A stretch of 48,392 nt of DNA from contig JALHQC010000028.1 in assembly GCA_022842165.1 (NCBI GenBank), forward strand, positions 1-48,392, in the 5' to 3' direction. Below the pieces are notes generated by a model. The model had not been told where the DNA came from, did no database searches, and was given only the letters and a program-made list of their open reading frames with translations. Numbering within the stretch: position 1 is the stretch's first letter; each line of letters opens with the position of its first letter. The translations under genes and the position numbers were made by a program. The DNA comes from a bacterium. Its GTDB lineage: Bacteria > Pseudomonadota > Alphaproteobacteria > Rhizobiales > Aestuariivirgaceae. Below, in pieces: positions 20,506 to 29,087 of the stretch.

Positions 20506-21021
20506 TCAGCGGGCGAGGCCCTTGGTGAAATCAGCCACGTCCTTGTCGAGGATCATCGCCTTTTGAGCATCACGGCCGCTGGCCGCATAGGCCTCGATGT
20601 CGAACATCGCCGCGGCGGCGGGGGGCAAGTAGAGCTTGCCATCGCAGAAGTAAAAGTACTCGGTCTTCCGGGCGGCAGTGGCGTTCGGGCCCTGATCCTC
20701 GAGGAATGCGTGGCGCATGTAATCGACACGGGTGACGGCGATGCCATAGGCCTTGCGGCCGACGATGCCGAGCCGTCTTTCGCCCATGCCCGATTCGCCG
20801 CCGTCGATCCGGATGATGGTATGAACGCGGCCATCCTTCTCGCGGTAGATGTTCCAAGCGCCACCCTCAGTCGACTGAACGTCGGTCACCTCGCGTTCGA
20901 TCATTTTGAGGCCGCCGAGCGTGGAGGATAGCGCTTTCTCGATCGCGCCCAGATCGCATTCCGCTGCGGTGGCGGTTCCGGCGCCGAGAACAAGGCAAGC
21001 GGCGGCGAGCGGGAGTCTCAT
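20506..21021 (-). CDS. Exported hypothetical protein (171 aa)
   Basis: I do not recognise this family. Residues 1-19 form a signal peptide (ending TATAA-E), so it is likely periplasmic. The mature protein has two cysteines (near residue 22 and in YFYFCDGKLYLPP) that could form a disulfide. It mixes beta-type segments such as VHTIIRIDGGESG and KAYGIAVTRVDYM. It overlaps the 3' end of the EamA transporter gene by 4 bases (21018-21021), so the two are co-transcribed and probably translationally coupled. Coding is supported by the signal peptide and the coupling. Confidence 0.72.
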   Translation of the reverse strand: MRLPLAAACLVLGAGTATAAECDLGAIEKALSSTLGGLKMIEREVTDVQSTEGGAWNIYREKDGRVHTIIRIDGGESGMGERRLGIVGRKAYGIAVTRVDYMRHAFLEDQGPNATAARKTEYFYFCDGKLYLPPAAAAMFDIEAYAASGRDAQKAMILDKDVADFTKGLAR

Positions 21022-21926
21022 GCTGTGGTCCTTTCGGGGCGGGGGGCGATGCGGCTGATGGCGATGCCGGAGAGGATCAGGATCAGGGCCAGCAGGATAT
21101 TCCAGCCCAGCGTCTCGTTCAGCACGATGGCACCGAGAACGATGGCATAGACGGGCACGAGATAGTTCGAATAGGCCACGAAGCTCGGGCCGGTGCGGAT
21201 CATCAGGCGGTAGGTGAGAAGCGTTGCGAAAGCGGTGGGGAACAGGCCAAGGCCCACCACCGCCGCATAGGCCGAGAGGGGCACGCCGGACAGCCCGTCA
21301 GGCTTGAGGCCCAAGGCAAAGGCGAGACCCATGGTGGCGGCAGCAAGGCAGACGGAGGCCGATTGCTTCAGCGGATGCTCGAAGCCCAGGCGCTTCGCCG
21401 TGACGCCGTGAACCGCATAGCAGAGGCAGCCCGCCAGCACAGCAAGTTCGCCCGCCAGTTCGTCGCCCGACATCGACAGCGTGAAGATCTGCTCGGGCCC
21501 GATCAGGACTATGATGCCGGCAAAGCCCAGCAAGAAGCCCACTGACTTGGGGATGGTCAGGGGCTCGTCGGGCAGGGCGAAGTGGGCGAGCACGACGAGG
21601 AACAGGGGGATTGCCCCCATCAACAGACCAGCAACGCCCGAAGACACGTAGTACATGCCCCAGGTGATGAGGAAGAAGGGCACGGCATGGCCCACGGCGC
21701 CCAGCCAGGTGAACTTCGCCCAGATGCCCGGCGGTGCCGCCAGGCGGTGGCCAGAGACAAGGGCATAGGGCACAAGAATGGCCGTGGCGACAACGAGGCG
21801 CAGCGCCATGACCCAGGCCGCGTCGAGATAGAGAAGGGCATGCTTGCTGAGTGCGAAAGAGGAACCCCACACCACGACCAGCGTTGCGAGGATCAGCCAG
21901 TCGAGCGGATGGGAATTCGGCTTCAT
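21018..21926 (-). CDS. EamA/DMT family transporter
   Basis: A 302-residue inner-membrane protein with ten hydrophobic segments in two repeated halves. The N-terminal half carries VVWGSSFALSKHAL and the C-terminal half SNYLVPVYAIVLGAI, both typical of EamA-domain (RhaT/YdcZ-like) drug and metabolite exporters. Substrate unknown. The ATG at 21926 begins MKPNSHPLDWLILATL. It is the first gene of a two-gene minus-strand unit with the exported protein downstream, and is divergent from the beta-barrel gene at 22115. Confidence 0.85.
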   Translation of the reverse strand: MKPNSHPLDWLILATLVVVWGSSFALSKHALLYLDAAWVMALRLVVATAILVPYALVSGHRLAAPPGIWAKFTWLGAVGHAVPFFLITWGMYYVSSGVAGLLMGAIPLFLVVLAHFALPDEPLTIPKSVGFLLGFAGIIVLIGPEQIFTLSMSGDELAGELAVLAGCLCYAVHGVTAKRLGFEHPLKQSASVCLAAATMGLAFALGLKPDGLSGVPLSAYAAVVGLGLFPTAFATLLTYRLMIRTGPSFVAYSNYLVPVYAIVLGAIVLNETLGWNILLALILILSGIAISRIAPRPERTTA

Positions 21927-21991
21927 GGCAGGTGGCGTAGCCCTATGGTAGCCGAAGCGTCAACAGGTGATATCGAAGTGGAACACTCCCC

Positions 21992-22009
21992 TGTTGCATG
22001 ATGGCAACA
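21992..22009. promoter_or_regulatory. 18-bp dyad between the EamA and beta-barrel genes
   Basis: TGTTGC-N6-GCAACA is a perfect dyad with 6-bp arms. A second inverted pair, caacagg (21961-21967) and cctgttg (21990-21996), overlaps it. The site lies in the divergent intergenic region, 66 bases from the EamA start and about 106 from the beta-barrel start, so it could be an operator for either. No regulator can be assigned. Confidence 0.4.
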
Positions 22010-22114
22010 TCGCACATCAAACATGATTCTGCCCCATTCGCGCCAGTGTTGGGACACGGAACCTCCTTAGCCTCAGGTGCATTGAGTGTGTGGTTTGCAA
22101 GGGAGTATGGGACC

Positions 22115-22627
22115 ATGAAAATGATCAAGAGTGCACTGCTGGGACTTGGAATGCTGGCGGGATTGCCGGTTGCCGCGATGGCGGCGGATGCCGAAATTCC
22201 GGCCGAGACCTACGCGGAAATGGGATGGTATCTGCGGGGCGATGTCGGCTTCTCGTGGCTCGATGTTTCGGATGGAGCGGTCGCCGTCGGCGGTGGTTTC
22301 GGTTATCAGTACAGCGAAGCCCTGCGCGCCGACTTGCGCGTGGATTGGGCGGGGCTGGATGATGACGAGCATTTCACCACGGTGCTCGGCAACATGTACT
22401 TCGACATTCCGCTCGACACCTTCATCACGCCCTATGTCGGCGCTGGTGCGGGTTACGGCTGGGCTGACGAAGACGATGAAGGCTTCGCTTTCGCCTTGAT
22501 GGCCGGCGCCGAACTGGGCCTGACCGACAATCTCAGCGCCGACCTCGGCTATCGCTACCGTCAGGTTCTGGACGGTGACGATCCGTCGGATCACCAGTTC
22601 CTGGTGGGTCTGCGTTTCAAGTTCTAA
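22115..22627 (+). CDS. Small outer-membrane beta-barrel protein
   Basis: A 170-residue protein. The signal peptide covers about residues 1-22 (ending AMA-A). The mature part is a series of amphipathic strands with alternating aromatic and small residues (WYLRGDVGFSWLDV, YVGAGAGYGW, ADLGYRYRQV). It ends in LVGLRFKF, with the terminal phenylalanine recognised by the BAM assembly machinery. This matches the small OmpA-like/Omp25-type barrels common in rhizobia. The start at 22115 follows gggag at 22101-22105; an upstream in-frame start at 21998 would bury the signal peptide. A terminator hairpin follows at 22652. Confidence 0.85.
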   Translation: MKMIKSALLGLGMLAGLPVAAMAADAEIPAETYAEMGWYLRGDVGFSWLDVSDGAVAVGGGFGYQYSEALRADLRVDWAGLDDDEHFTTVLGNMYFDIPLDTFITPYVGAGAGYGWADEDDEGFAFALMAGAELGLTDNLSADLGYRYRQVLDGDDPSDHQFLVGLRFKF

Positions 22628-22651
22628 GGCTCGATCGAGAGTCCTTGGACT

Positions 22652-22693
22652 GAAAAGGGTGACTTAGCGCTTAATTGCGCGGTCACCCTTTTC
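22652..22693 (+). terminator. Rho-independent terminator after the beta-barrel gene
   Basis: A perfect 12-bp inverted repeat, gaaaagggtgac (22652-22663) and gtcacccttttc (22682-22693), sits 25 bases after the stop. The 3' arm ends in TTTTC followed by ATTT, giving a reasonable U-tract. A small inner gcgc/gcgc pairing adds stability. Confidence 0.75.
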
Positions 22694-22792
22694 ATTTGCC
22701 GCGCTTGCGTCTGAGTTCAGAATCCGTCATACGCGCTCCCGGGCTAGCCTTCCCCACCGAAGGCCGGTTCATCTGCAAGGATGGAGCACAAG

Positions 22793-23917
22793 ATGACGAC
22801 GAAACCGGCAGCAAAGCCTGCCTGCGCGAATTTCTCTTCCGGCCCCTGCGCAAAGATTCCCGGCTGGACCCCCGATCTCCTCGACACAAGAGTTCTTGGC
22901 CGCTCGCACCGCTCAAGCCTCGGCAAGGCGCGGCTGAAGCTCGCGATCGAGCTGACGCGCGAGGTGCTGGAGGTGCCCGCCAGCCACCTGATCGGCATCG
23001 TGCCGGCATCCGACACGGGTGCCGTCGAGATGGCGATGTGGTCGCTGCTGGGCGAAAGGCCCGTCGACATGCTGGCCTGGGAAAGCTTCGGCGAGGGCTG
23101 GGTTTCGGATGTCGTGAAGCAACTGAAGCTCAGCCACGCGCGCAAGATGATCGCGCCCTATGGCGAGCTGCCCGATCTTGCGTCCGTCAATTTCGACCAT
23201 GACGTGGTGTTTACCTGGAACGGCACGACTTCGGGCGTGCGGGTGCCCGATGCCTCCTGGATCCCGGATGACCGGAAGGGCCTGACGATCTGCGATGCGA
23301 CGTCTGCGGCCTTTGCCCAGAACCTCGATTTCGCCAAGCTCGATGTCGTCACCTTCTCGTGGCAGAAGGTGCTGGGGGGCGAGGGTGCGCATGGGGTGAT
23401 CGTTCTGTCGCCCCGCGCTGTTTCGCGACTGGAGAGCTATTCGCCGCCGTGGCCGCTGCCGAAAATCTTCCGCATGACGAGCGGCGGCAAGCTGATCGCC
23501 GGCATCTTTGAAGGTGAGACGATCAACACGCCGTCGATGCTGTGCGTCGAGGACTACATTGCGGCGCTGAACTGGGCGAAGGGCATTGGCGGCTTGAAAG
23601 GCCTGATGGCGCGGGCCGACGCCAATGCCGCCGTGGTGCAGCGCTGGATCGATCAGTGGCCTTATGCTCATAATCTTGCGAGGCTCGAGGCGACGCGCTC
23701 CAACACCTCGGTGTGCCTGACGCTCGATGCCGATGAAGCCGTGCCGAAGCAGATGGTGAAGCTGCTGGAAGCCGAAAAGGCCGCCTTCGACATCGGCTCA
23801 TACCGCGATGCGCCGCCTGGCCTTCGCATCTGGTGTGGCGCCACCGTCGAAACCTCCGATCTCGAAGCGCTGATGCCGTGGCTCGACTGGGCCTATGTCC
23901 AGGCCACCGCTTCCTAA
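22793..23917 (+). CDS. serC: Phosphoserine aminotransferase SerC (alphaproteobacterial type)
   Basis: A 374-residue PLP enzyme converting 3-phosphohydroxypyruvate to phosphoserine. The N-terminal [14 protein letters not shown] and [14 protein letters not shown] segments and [18 protein letters not shown] match rhizobial SerC. The PLP lysine is probably in [14 protein letters not shown]. The start at 22793 is preferred over an ATG at 22781 because ggag lies 6 bases upstream of the former. It is followed 37 bases later by serA, giving the first two steps of serine synthesis in one unit. Confidence 0.94.
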   Translation: MTTKPAAKPACANFSSGPCAKIPGWTPDLLDTRVLGRSHRSSLGKARLKLAIELTREVLEVPASHLIGIVPASDTGAVEMAMWSLLGERPVDMLAWESFGEGWVSDVVKQLKLSHARKMIAPYGELPDLASVNFDHDVVFTWNGTTSGVRVPDASWIPDDRKGLTICDATSAAFAQNLDFAKLDVVTFSWQKVLGGEGAHGVIVLSPRAVSRLESYSPPWPLPKIFRMTSGGKLIAGIFEGETINTPSMLCVEDYIAALNWAKGIGGLKGLMARADANAAVVQRWIDQWPYAHNLARLEATRSNTSVCLTLDADEAVPKQMVKLLEAEKAAFDIGSYRDAPPGLRIWCGATVETSDLEALMPWLDWAYVQATAS

Positions 23918-23954
23918 CTTATCCCAATTTCTCTGTTTACATCAGGAGAAGCCC

Positions 23955-25541
23955 ATGGCTCCCCGCGTTCTCGTTTCCGACAAGCTCAGCGAAACTGCCG
24001 TGCAGATTTTCCGCGACCGCGGCGTGGAGGTCGATTACCTGCCCGACCTCGGCAAGGACAAGGATGCGCTGCTGGCCGCCATTCCGCTCTATGATGGGCT
24101 TGCCATCCGCTCGGCCTCCAAGGTGACACCGAAGATCATTGCTGCCGCGACGAAGCTCAAAGTGATCGGGCGGGCGGGGATCGGCGTCGACAATGTCGAT
24201 ATTCCGGCGGCGACGCAGCGCGGCATCGTCGTCATGAACACGCCGTTCGGCAATGCCATTACCACGGCCGAGCACGCGATCGCGATGATGATGGCGCTGG
24301 CGCGGCAGATTCCCGAAGCCAACGCCTCGACGCACGCTGGCAAGTGGGAGAAGAACCGCTTCATGGGTGTGGAGCTCTTCAACAAGACGCTGGGCGTGAT
24401 CGGCTGCGGCAACATCGGCTCGATCGTTGCCGACCGGGGCCTGGGCCTCAGGATGCGGGTGATTGCCTTCGATCCGTTCCTCTCGCCCGAACGTGCAATC
24501 GAGATCGGTGTCGAGAAGGTCGAGCTTGACGAGATTTTCCGGCGCTCGGACTTCATCACGCTGCATACGCCGCTGACCGAGAAGACGCGCGGCATCATCG
24601 ATGCGAAGGCGATTGCCCGGTGCAAGAAGGGTGTCCGCATCATCAACTGCGCGCGCGGTGGGCTGGTGATCGAGGATGCGCTCTATGATGGTTTGAAATC
24701 GGGCCATGTGGCAGGTGCGGCGCTCGATGTGTTCGAAGTGGAGCCGGCGACCGAGCACAAGCTGTTCGGCCTCGACAATGTCGTCTGCACGCCACATCTG
24801 GGTGCTTCGACGGGCGAGGCGCAGGAGAACGTGGCGCTGCAGGTGGCCGAGCAGATGTCGGACTACCTGCTCTACGGCGCTGTTTCGAACGCGCTCAACA
24901 TGCCGTCGATCACGGCGGACGAGGCGCCGCGCCTCAAGCCCTTCATCGCGGTTGCCGAAAAGCTTGGCTCGTTCGCGGGCCAGCTGACGGAAGATGCGAT
25001 CACCGGTGTCGTCATCGAGTATGCGGGCGACGTGGGCGAGATGAACACGCGGGCGCTTACCTCCGCCACGCTGGCCGGTATCCTGCAGCCGATGCTGGGC
25101 ACGGTGAACATGGTGTCTGCCCCGGTCGTGGCGCGCGAGCGCGGCATCAAGGTCGATGAAGTGAAGCAGACGCAGCGCGGAGCGTATGAAACCTATATCC
25201 GCGTGACGGTGAAGACCGAGGCGATGGAACGCTCGGTGGCGGGCACAGTATTTTCGGATGGCAAGCCGCGCATCATCCAGATCAAGGGCATCGACCTCGA
25301 AGCCGAATTCGGGCCGCACATGCTTTACATCACGAACGAGGACAAGCCGGGCTTCATCGGCGCGCTTGGCATGCTTCTGGGCAACGCGCACGTGAACATC
25401 GCGACGTTCAACCTTGGCCGCAAGGCGCAAGGGGGCGAGGCGATCTGTCTCGTCTCGATCGACGAGCCAACGCCGGCTTCCGTGCTGCACGCACTCTCGA
25501 AGCTGCCGCAGGTGAAGCACGCGAAGCCGCTGGAGTTTTGA
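23955..25541 (+). CDS. serA: D-3-phosphoglycerate dehydrogenase SerA
   Basis: A 528-residue enzyme for the first committed step of serine synthesis. The N-terminal segment RVLVSDKLSETAVQIF and the catalytic-domain motif VIGRAGIGVDNVD are present. The NAD-binding loop GVIGCGNIGSIVADRG is near residue 148, and the catalytic histidine lies in CTPHLGAST. The length is that of the long SerA type, with an intervening domain and a C-terminal ACT domain (about residues 455-528, HMLYITNEDKPGFIG), so serine feedback is possible. The start at 23955 follows aggaga at 23943-23948. It ends against a palindromic element. Confidence 0.96.
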   Translation: MAPRVLVSDKLSETAVQIFRDRGVEVDYLPDLGKDKDALLAAIPLYDGLAIRSASKVTPKIIAAATKLKVIGRAGIGVDNVDIPAATQRGIVVMNTPFGNAITTAEHAIAMMMALARQIPEANASTHAGKWEKNRFMGVELFNKTLGVIGCGNIGSIVADRGLGLRMRVIAFDPFLSPERAIEIGVEKVELDEIFRRSDFITLHTPLTEKTRGIIDAKAIARCKKGVRIINCARGGLVIEDALYDGLKSGHVAGAALDVFEVEPATEHKLFGLDNVVCTPHLGASTGEAQENVALQVAEQMSDYLLYGAVSNALNMPSITADEAPRLKPFIAVAEKLGSFAGQLTEDAITGVVIEYAGDVGEMNTRALTSATLAGILQPMLGTVNMVSAPVVARERGIKVDEVKQTQRGAYETYIRVTVKTEAMERSVAGTVFSDGKPRIIQIKGIDLEAEFGPHMLYITNEDKPGFIGALGMLLGNAHVNIATFNLGRKAQGGEAICLVSIDEPTPASVLHALSKLPQVKHAKPLEF

Positions 25542-25546
25542 TTTAG

Positions 25547-25686
25547 CTTATCCTTCTCCGCGCAAGCGGGGAAGGTGGCCGCGAAGCGGCCGGATGGGGC
25601 AGGGCCGCGCAAAGATTCCCCCGTGGCCGCGGCCCCACCCGTCATGCTTCGCACGACACCCTCCCCGCTGCGCGAGGAGGGATAAG
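25547..25686. repeat. 140-bp imperfect palindrome between serA and a convergent gene
   Basis: The sequence begins cttatccttctccgcgcaag and ends gctgcgcgaggagggataag. Arms of roughly 54 bases pair with a few mismatches, and the centre (gccgcg...cgcggc) continues the dyad. It fills almost the whole gap between two convergent stop codons (25541 and 25690), so it could terminate both transcripts. The motifs gcggggaaggtggccgcgaa and ggccggatgggg are characteristic of dispersed rhizobial intergenic repeats. Confidence 0.8.
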
Positions 25687-25689
25687 TTC

Positions 25690-27144
25690 CTACTGCCCGC
25701 CCATTTTCGAGATGTCGGTGCCGTTGACGGTGACGCTGCCTTCGGGCGTGCTCTTGATTTCCCAGGTCAGGTAGCCGTCGGGGCCGGTCTTCGCCATGCC
25801 CTTGGCAATGATGACGACGGGAGCGGCCTGCTGCATGCCCATTTCGGGCGGTGCGGCCTGCAGGGCGGCCATGATCTCGTCGAGGCCCTTGAGCTTGATC
25901 ACGGCCTGACCGGCGGGCATGGCGGTGGGACCCGCCGTCATGCTGCCTTCGGCCTGGAGATCGAAAATCTTGGCGACGATGCTGCTGGGGCCAAGACCAA
26001 GCCTGACTGCGCCGGTGGGGAGAAGTGCCTGCAGCAATTGCGGCTCGATCTCCTTCGGCAGGGGCGGGTCCTTCGAGAGGTCGAAGGCGTCGATGATCAT
26101 TGCGGCGGGTGCGGCGAGATTGAAATCTGCGATGTTGAAATCGATCGTGAAGTTCTCCGGCACCAGGTTCGCGGCCCAGGGCGGCACGATTCCCGCCGGC
26201 ATCTCGAAGCCCGAGAAGGTGAATTTCTCGCGCAAGGCTCCGGCGTCGACGACGCCATTCATGTCGACAAGCACATCGAGCTTTCCGATGCCGAACTTGC
26301 CGAGCATGGTGTTGACCGAGAGATTGTCGACGGTACCCGTGCCGGATACATTGGCGAAAATCGGAATGGCGGCGCGAAGCTTCTCCTTCAGCGCGGCCTG
26401 ATCGGCGATGATCGCTTCCTTCGAAGGACGGGCCGCCAGCCAGGCGATCAGCTCGTTCACCGCCTTGGGCTTCAGGCCCTTGATGGTCGCATCCTGCGCG
26501 CCGCCGGGCGCGGTGATCGAAACATCGATCGGCGGGATCGAACCATCGGCCGCCTGCGGCATGCTGATCGTCTCGCGCAGATCGGTAAAGGTAATCTTCG
26601 ATGTACCGTCGGCGCTGTCGCCCGTTCCGGTCATCGCCGACACGCTGCGGATCGTTCCCAGCGTGTAGGAAACGCTGTTGGTGCCGGTGGCCTCGGTCAC
26701 TGTCTGTTCGAAGGCGAACTGGGTGAAGTCGGTGGTGGAAGACGCGAAGGCATTCAACGCCTCGTCATAGATGCCAGTGCCCTTGATCGAGGCAATCGAG
26801 CCCTTCATGTCGAGCTTGCCTTCGACTTTCAGGGCGAAGGACAGGGGCTGATCCTGATCGACCTTCCACTTTCCGCCGCCTTGCGGCGTCAAGGTCCAAT
26901 CGATAGGCGTGACGGATGCGGAAAACCCGGGCTCCTTGACCTTAGCCAGAAGCGGCCCGAAATCGAAGGTCGCATCATAGCTTTCGCCGCTGGCCTTGAC
27001 GCTTACGACGCCGGGTTCGCTGCCGAGATAGGCCTGGAACAGGGCGGTGAGGCGCTGGGCCTCCTCGGGCGTTGCGGCGGCAAGCGCGCTGGTGCTGGTT
27101 CCTGCCATAAAGAGCAAGGCAAACAGTGTGGCAGTCTTCTTCAT
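25690..27144 (-). CDS. Exported hypothetical protein (484 aa)
   Basis: I do not recognise a family with confidence. Residues 1-22 form a signal peptide (MKKTATLFALLFMAGTSTSA). The remainder is rich in beta-type segments with repeated patterns such as FALKVEGKLDMKGSI and PENFTIDFNIADFNL, suggesting an extended periplasmic or envelope protein. It vaguely resembles DUF945- or AsmA-like lipid-transport folds, but this is a weak guess. The ATG at 27144 is chosen because agggga lies just upstream and the signal peptide starts there. It is divergent from the DUF4139 gene (171 bases between starts), so the two may share regulation. Confidence 0.75.
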   Translation of the reverse strand: MKKTATLFALLFMAGTSTSALAAATPEEAQRLTALFQAYLGSEPGVVSVKASGESYDATFDFGPLLAKVKEPGFSASVTPIDWTLTPQGGGKWKVDQDQPLSFALKVEGKLDMKGSIASIKGTGIYDEALNAFASSTTDFTQFAFEQTVTEATGTNSVSYTLGTIRSVSAMTGTGDSADGTSKITFTDLRETISMPQAADGSIPPIDVSITAPGGAQDATIKGLKPKAVNELIAWLAARPSKEAIIADQAALKEKLRAAIPIFANVSGTGTVDNLSVNTMLGKFGIGKLDVLVDMNGVVDAGALREKFTFSGFEMPAGIVPPWAANLVPENFTIDFNIADFNLAAPAAMIIDAFDLSKDPPLPKEIEPQLLQALLPTGAVRLGLGPSSIVAKIFDLQAEGSMTAGPTAMPAGQAVIKLKGLDEIMAALQAAPPEMGMQQAAPVVIIAKGMAKTGPDGYLTWEIKSTPEGSVTVNGTDISKMGGQ

Positions 27145-27315
27145 GCGAATGTTCCCCTGTGTGCTGTTCGACGTGGAAGCAAGCATTGCCCGATGCGGAC
27201 GTCAACCATGATGTCAAATGTCAGGCTTCCGCCGCGCGGCAGCCGTTTTTCCGCCGCAGGCAATGCCTCCTATTGCACAGAGCGGCCCCTGAAGGCCCGC
27301 CGGGAGGAAAACCAC

Positions 27316-28992
27316 ATGATCAATCTGCGTCTTGCGTTCGTGCTTCTGGCGGCGACGGCGGCAACGCCTGCCTGGGCTGCCACCATTACGGCCCAGTCGA
27401 AGGTCGATGCGGTCACCGTGTTTCCGAGTGGAGCGGAGGTGACGCGCGTTGCGGAAGCGACGATTGCCGCGGGCGAACATGCGCTGGTGTTCGAAGGCCT
27501 GCCGGGCGACCTGATGGCGGAGACGATCCGTGTCGAGGGGAGCGCATTGGGCAAGGTCGAGATCGGATCGGTCGACGCGAAGCTGGTCTATGTGCCCTCG
27601 ACCGCAGTGGATGCGCGGCGGAAAGATTTCGAGGCCCGCATACAGGCGCTTCACGATGAGCGCACGGTTCTGGACCAGACGATCACGGATGCCGAATACC
27701 AGAAGAGCCTGATGCAGCAGCTGGTTACAAGCGCCTTCACGGCGCCCGCCAAGGAGGATGCCACCAGAAGCTTCGGCGCGGCGGATATCGGCCAGTTGCT
27801 CGATCTCGTCGGCGGCAAGCTGCAGATCCTGTCGAAGCTGGTGCTCGACTCGCGCATGCGGCAGCGGCAGATCGACCTCGCCATCAACGATCTTTCGAAC
27901 CAGATCGCCACGCTGGCGCCACCCGAGCAGGCGCGCATGCTGGTGACGGTGCATCTGGCAGCGCCTGCCGGGGTGAGCGGCACATTCCGGCTAAAGTATC
28001 GCATTGCTGGTGCGGGGTGGCAGCCGATCTATGATGCGCGGCTGACCTCGCCAGCAAAGGACAGCGGATCGAAGATCGAACTGGTGCGACGGGCGGCGGT
28101 GATGCAATCCACCACGGAAGACTGGCAGAACGTGGCGCTGACGCTTTCGACCGCGCGGCCCATCGGCGCTACATCGGCGCCCACGATTCTGCCGCAACTC
28201 ATCGACGGCTTCGAGACCGGGCGGGCCTCCAACTATGCGCGCAGCAACGATCAGAAGCTGGAAGCACCGGCGCCGGCGAGCGAGGCAATCGGCGAATTGG
28301 ACTCCGCACCGAAGAAGGCCAAGGACGATGTGATGCAGATGGAAGCGACGATTGAGGTCGCGGGCTTCCAGGCGCTTTATGCCATTCCGGGCCGCGTGTC
28401 GGTGGACAATACCGGCACCGCGAAGAATGTGCGCATCGATACGACCGCGATCGACGCAAAGCTCTCGGCACGCGCTGTGCCAAAGCTCGATCCCAATGCC
28501 TATCTCACCGCCGCCTTCACGCTTCCGGGCGAGACGCCGCTGTTGCCGGGTGCAGTAATGCTCTATCGCGACGGCGTGTTCATGGGGCAGGGGGAACTGC
28601 CGCTCCTGTCGCCCGGAGAGGAAACGAAGCTCGGCTTCGGTGCGGATGATCTCATCAAGGTGAAGCGCGTGGAAGTGAAGCGGCAGCGCGGCGAGGAGGG
28701 ATTGATCTCGACTTCGAACACCGATGAGCGGGCCTATGACATCACGGTGAAGAACCTCCATGATTTCGAAATCCCCGTGACGGTTCTCGACCAGATGCCG
28801 TATTCGACGCTGGAAGACATCACGGTTGCGCCGCTGCCCGGCATGACGGCGCCCAGCATCCGCGATTTCGAGAAGAAGCGCGGCGTGCTGGCCTGGAACT
28901 TCGACCTTACCCCCAAGGCCGAGAAGGTGCTGAAGCATGGCTTCAAGGTGACCTGGCCAGAGAACATCGAAGTGGGGATGACGCTGAACTGA
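27316..28992 (+). CDS. DUF4139 domain-containing protein (mucoidy inhibitor MuiA-like)
   Basis: A 558-residue exported protein. The signal peptide is about residues 1-21 (ending AWAAT). The N-terminal DUF4140-type domain contains DAVTVFPSGAEVTRVA and HALVFEGLP. A helical coiled-coil follows (about residues 95-210), then the DUF4139 C-terminal domain, which includes KYRIAGAGWQPIYDARL and DYMP-like LDQMPYS. The best-known relative is MuiA, which was linked to mucoidy in cyanobacterial or enteric genes; the biochemical function is unknown. The start at 27316 follows gggaggaaa. A further 574 codons upstream are open in this frame but lie antisense to the neighbouring gene and are not coding. Confidence 0.82.
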   Translation: MINLRLAFVLLAATAATPAWAATITAQSKVDAVTVFPSGAEVTRVAEATIAAGEHALVFEGLPGDLMAETIRVEGSALGKVEIGSVDAKLVYVPSTAVDARRKDFEARIQALHDERTVLDQTITDAEYQKSLMQQLVTSAFTAPAKEDATRSFGAADIGQLLDLVGGKLQILSKLVLDSRMRQRQIDLAINDLSNQIATLAPPEQARMLVTVHLAAPAGVSGTFRLKYRIAGAGWQPIYDARLTSPAKDSGSKIELVRRAAVMQSTTEDWQNVALTLSTARPIGATSAPTILPQLIDGFETGRASNYARSNDQKLEAPAPASEAIGELDSAPKKAKDDVMQMEATIEVAGFQALYAIPGRVSVDNTGTAKNVRIDTTAIDAKLSARAVPKLDPNAYLTAAFTLPGETPLLPGAVMLYRDGVFMGQGELPLLSPGEETKLGFGADDLIKVKRVEVKRQRGEEGLISTSNTDERAYDITVKNLHDFEIPVTVLDQMPYSTLEDITVAPLPGMTAPSIRDFEKKRGVLAWNFDLTPKAEKVLKHGFKVTWPENIEVGMTLN

Positions 28993-29029
28993 AGCTTTGC
29001 CTCACGCAGGCATTCGTGTATGAGCCCGT

Positions 29030-29064
29030 AACGGCTCCGGCGGTGAAAATCCCCCGGGGCCGTT
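29030..29064 (+). terminator. GC-rich hairpin between the DUF4139 gene and purA
   Basis: aacggctccggcgg (29030-29043) pairs with cccccggggccgtt (29051-29064) at 12 of 14 positions plus one wobble, around the loop tgaaaat. It lies 38 bases after the DUF4139 stop and 24 bases before the purA start. No U-tract follows, so it could be a weak terminator or a leader structure of purA. Confidence 0.4.
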
Positions 29065-29087
29065 CGTGTGTCTGAAAGGTTTGGAAA

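Noticed and set aside
23937-25520. Long minus-strand frame opposite serA
   Set aside because: Arginine- and histidine-rich shadow of a certain gene, with no recognisable domain.
25594-27315. 574 open codons upstream of the DUF4139 gene in its frame
   Set aside because: They run antisense to the exported 484-residue protein and through a palindromic element. The real start at 27316 has its own ribosome-binding site and signal peptide.
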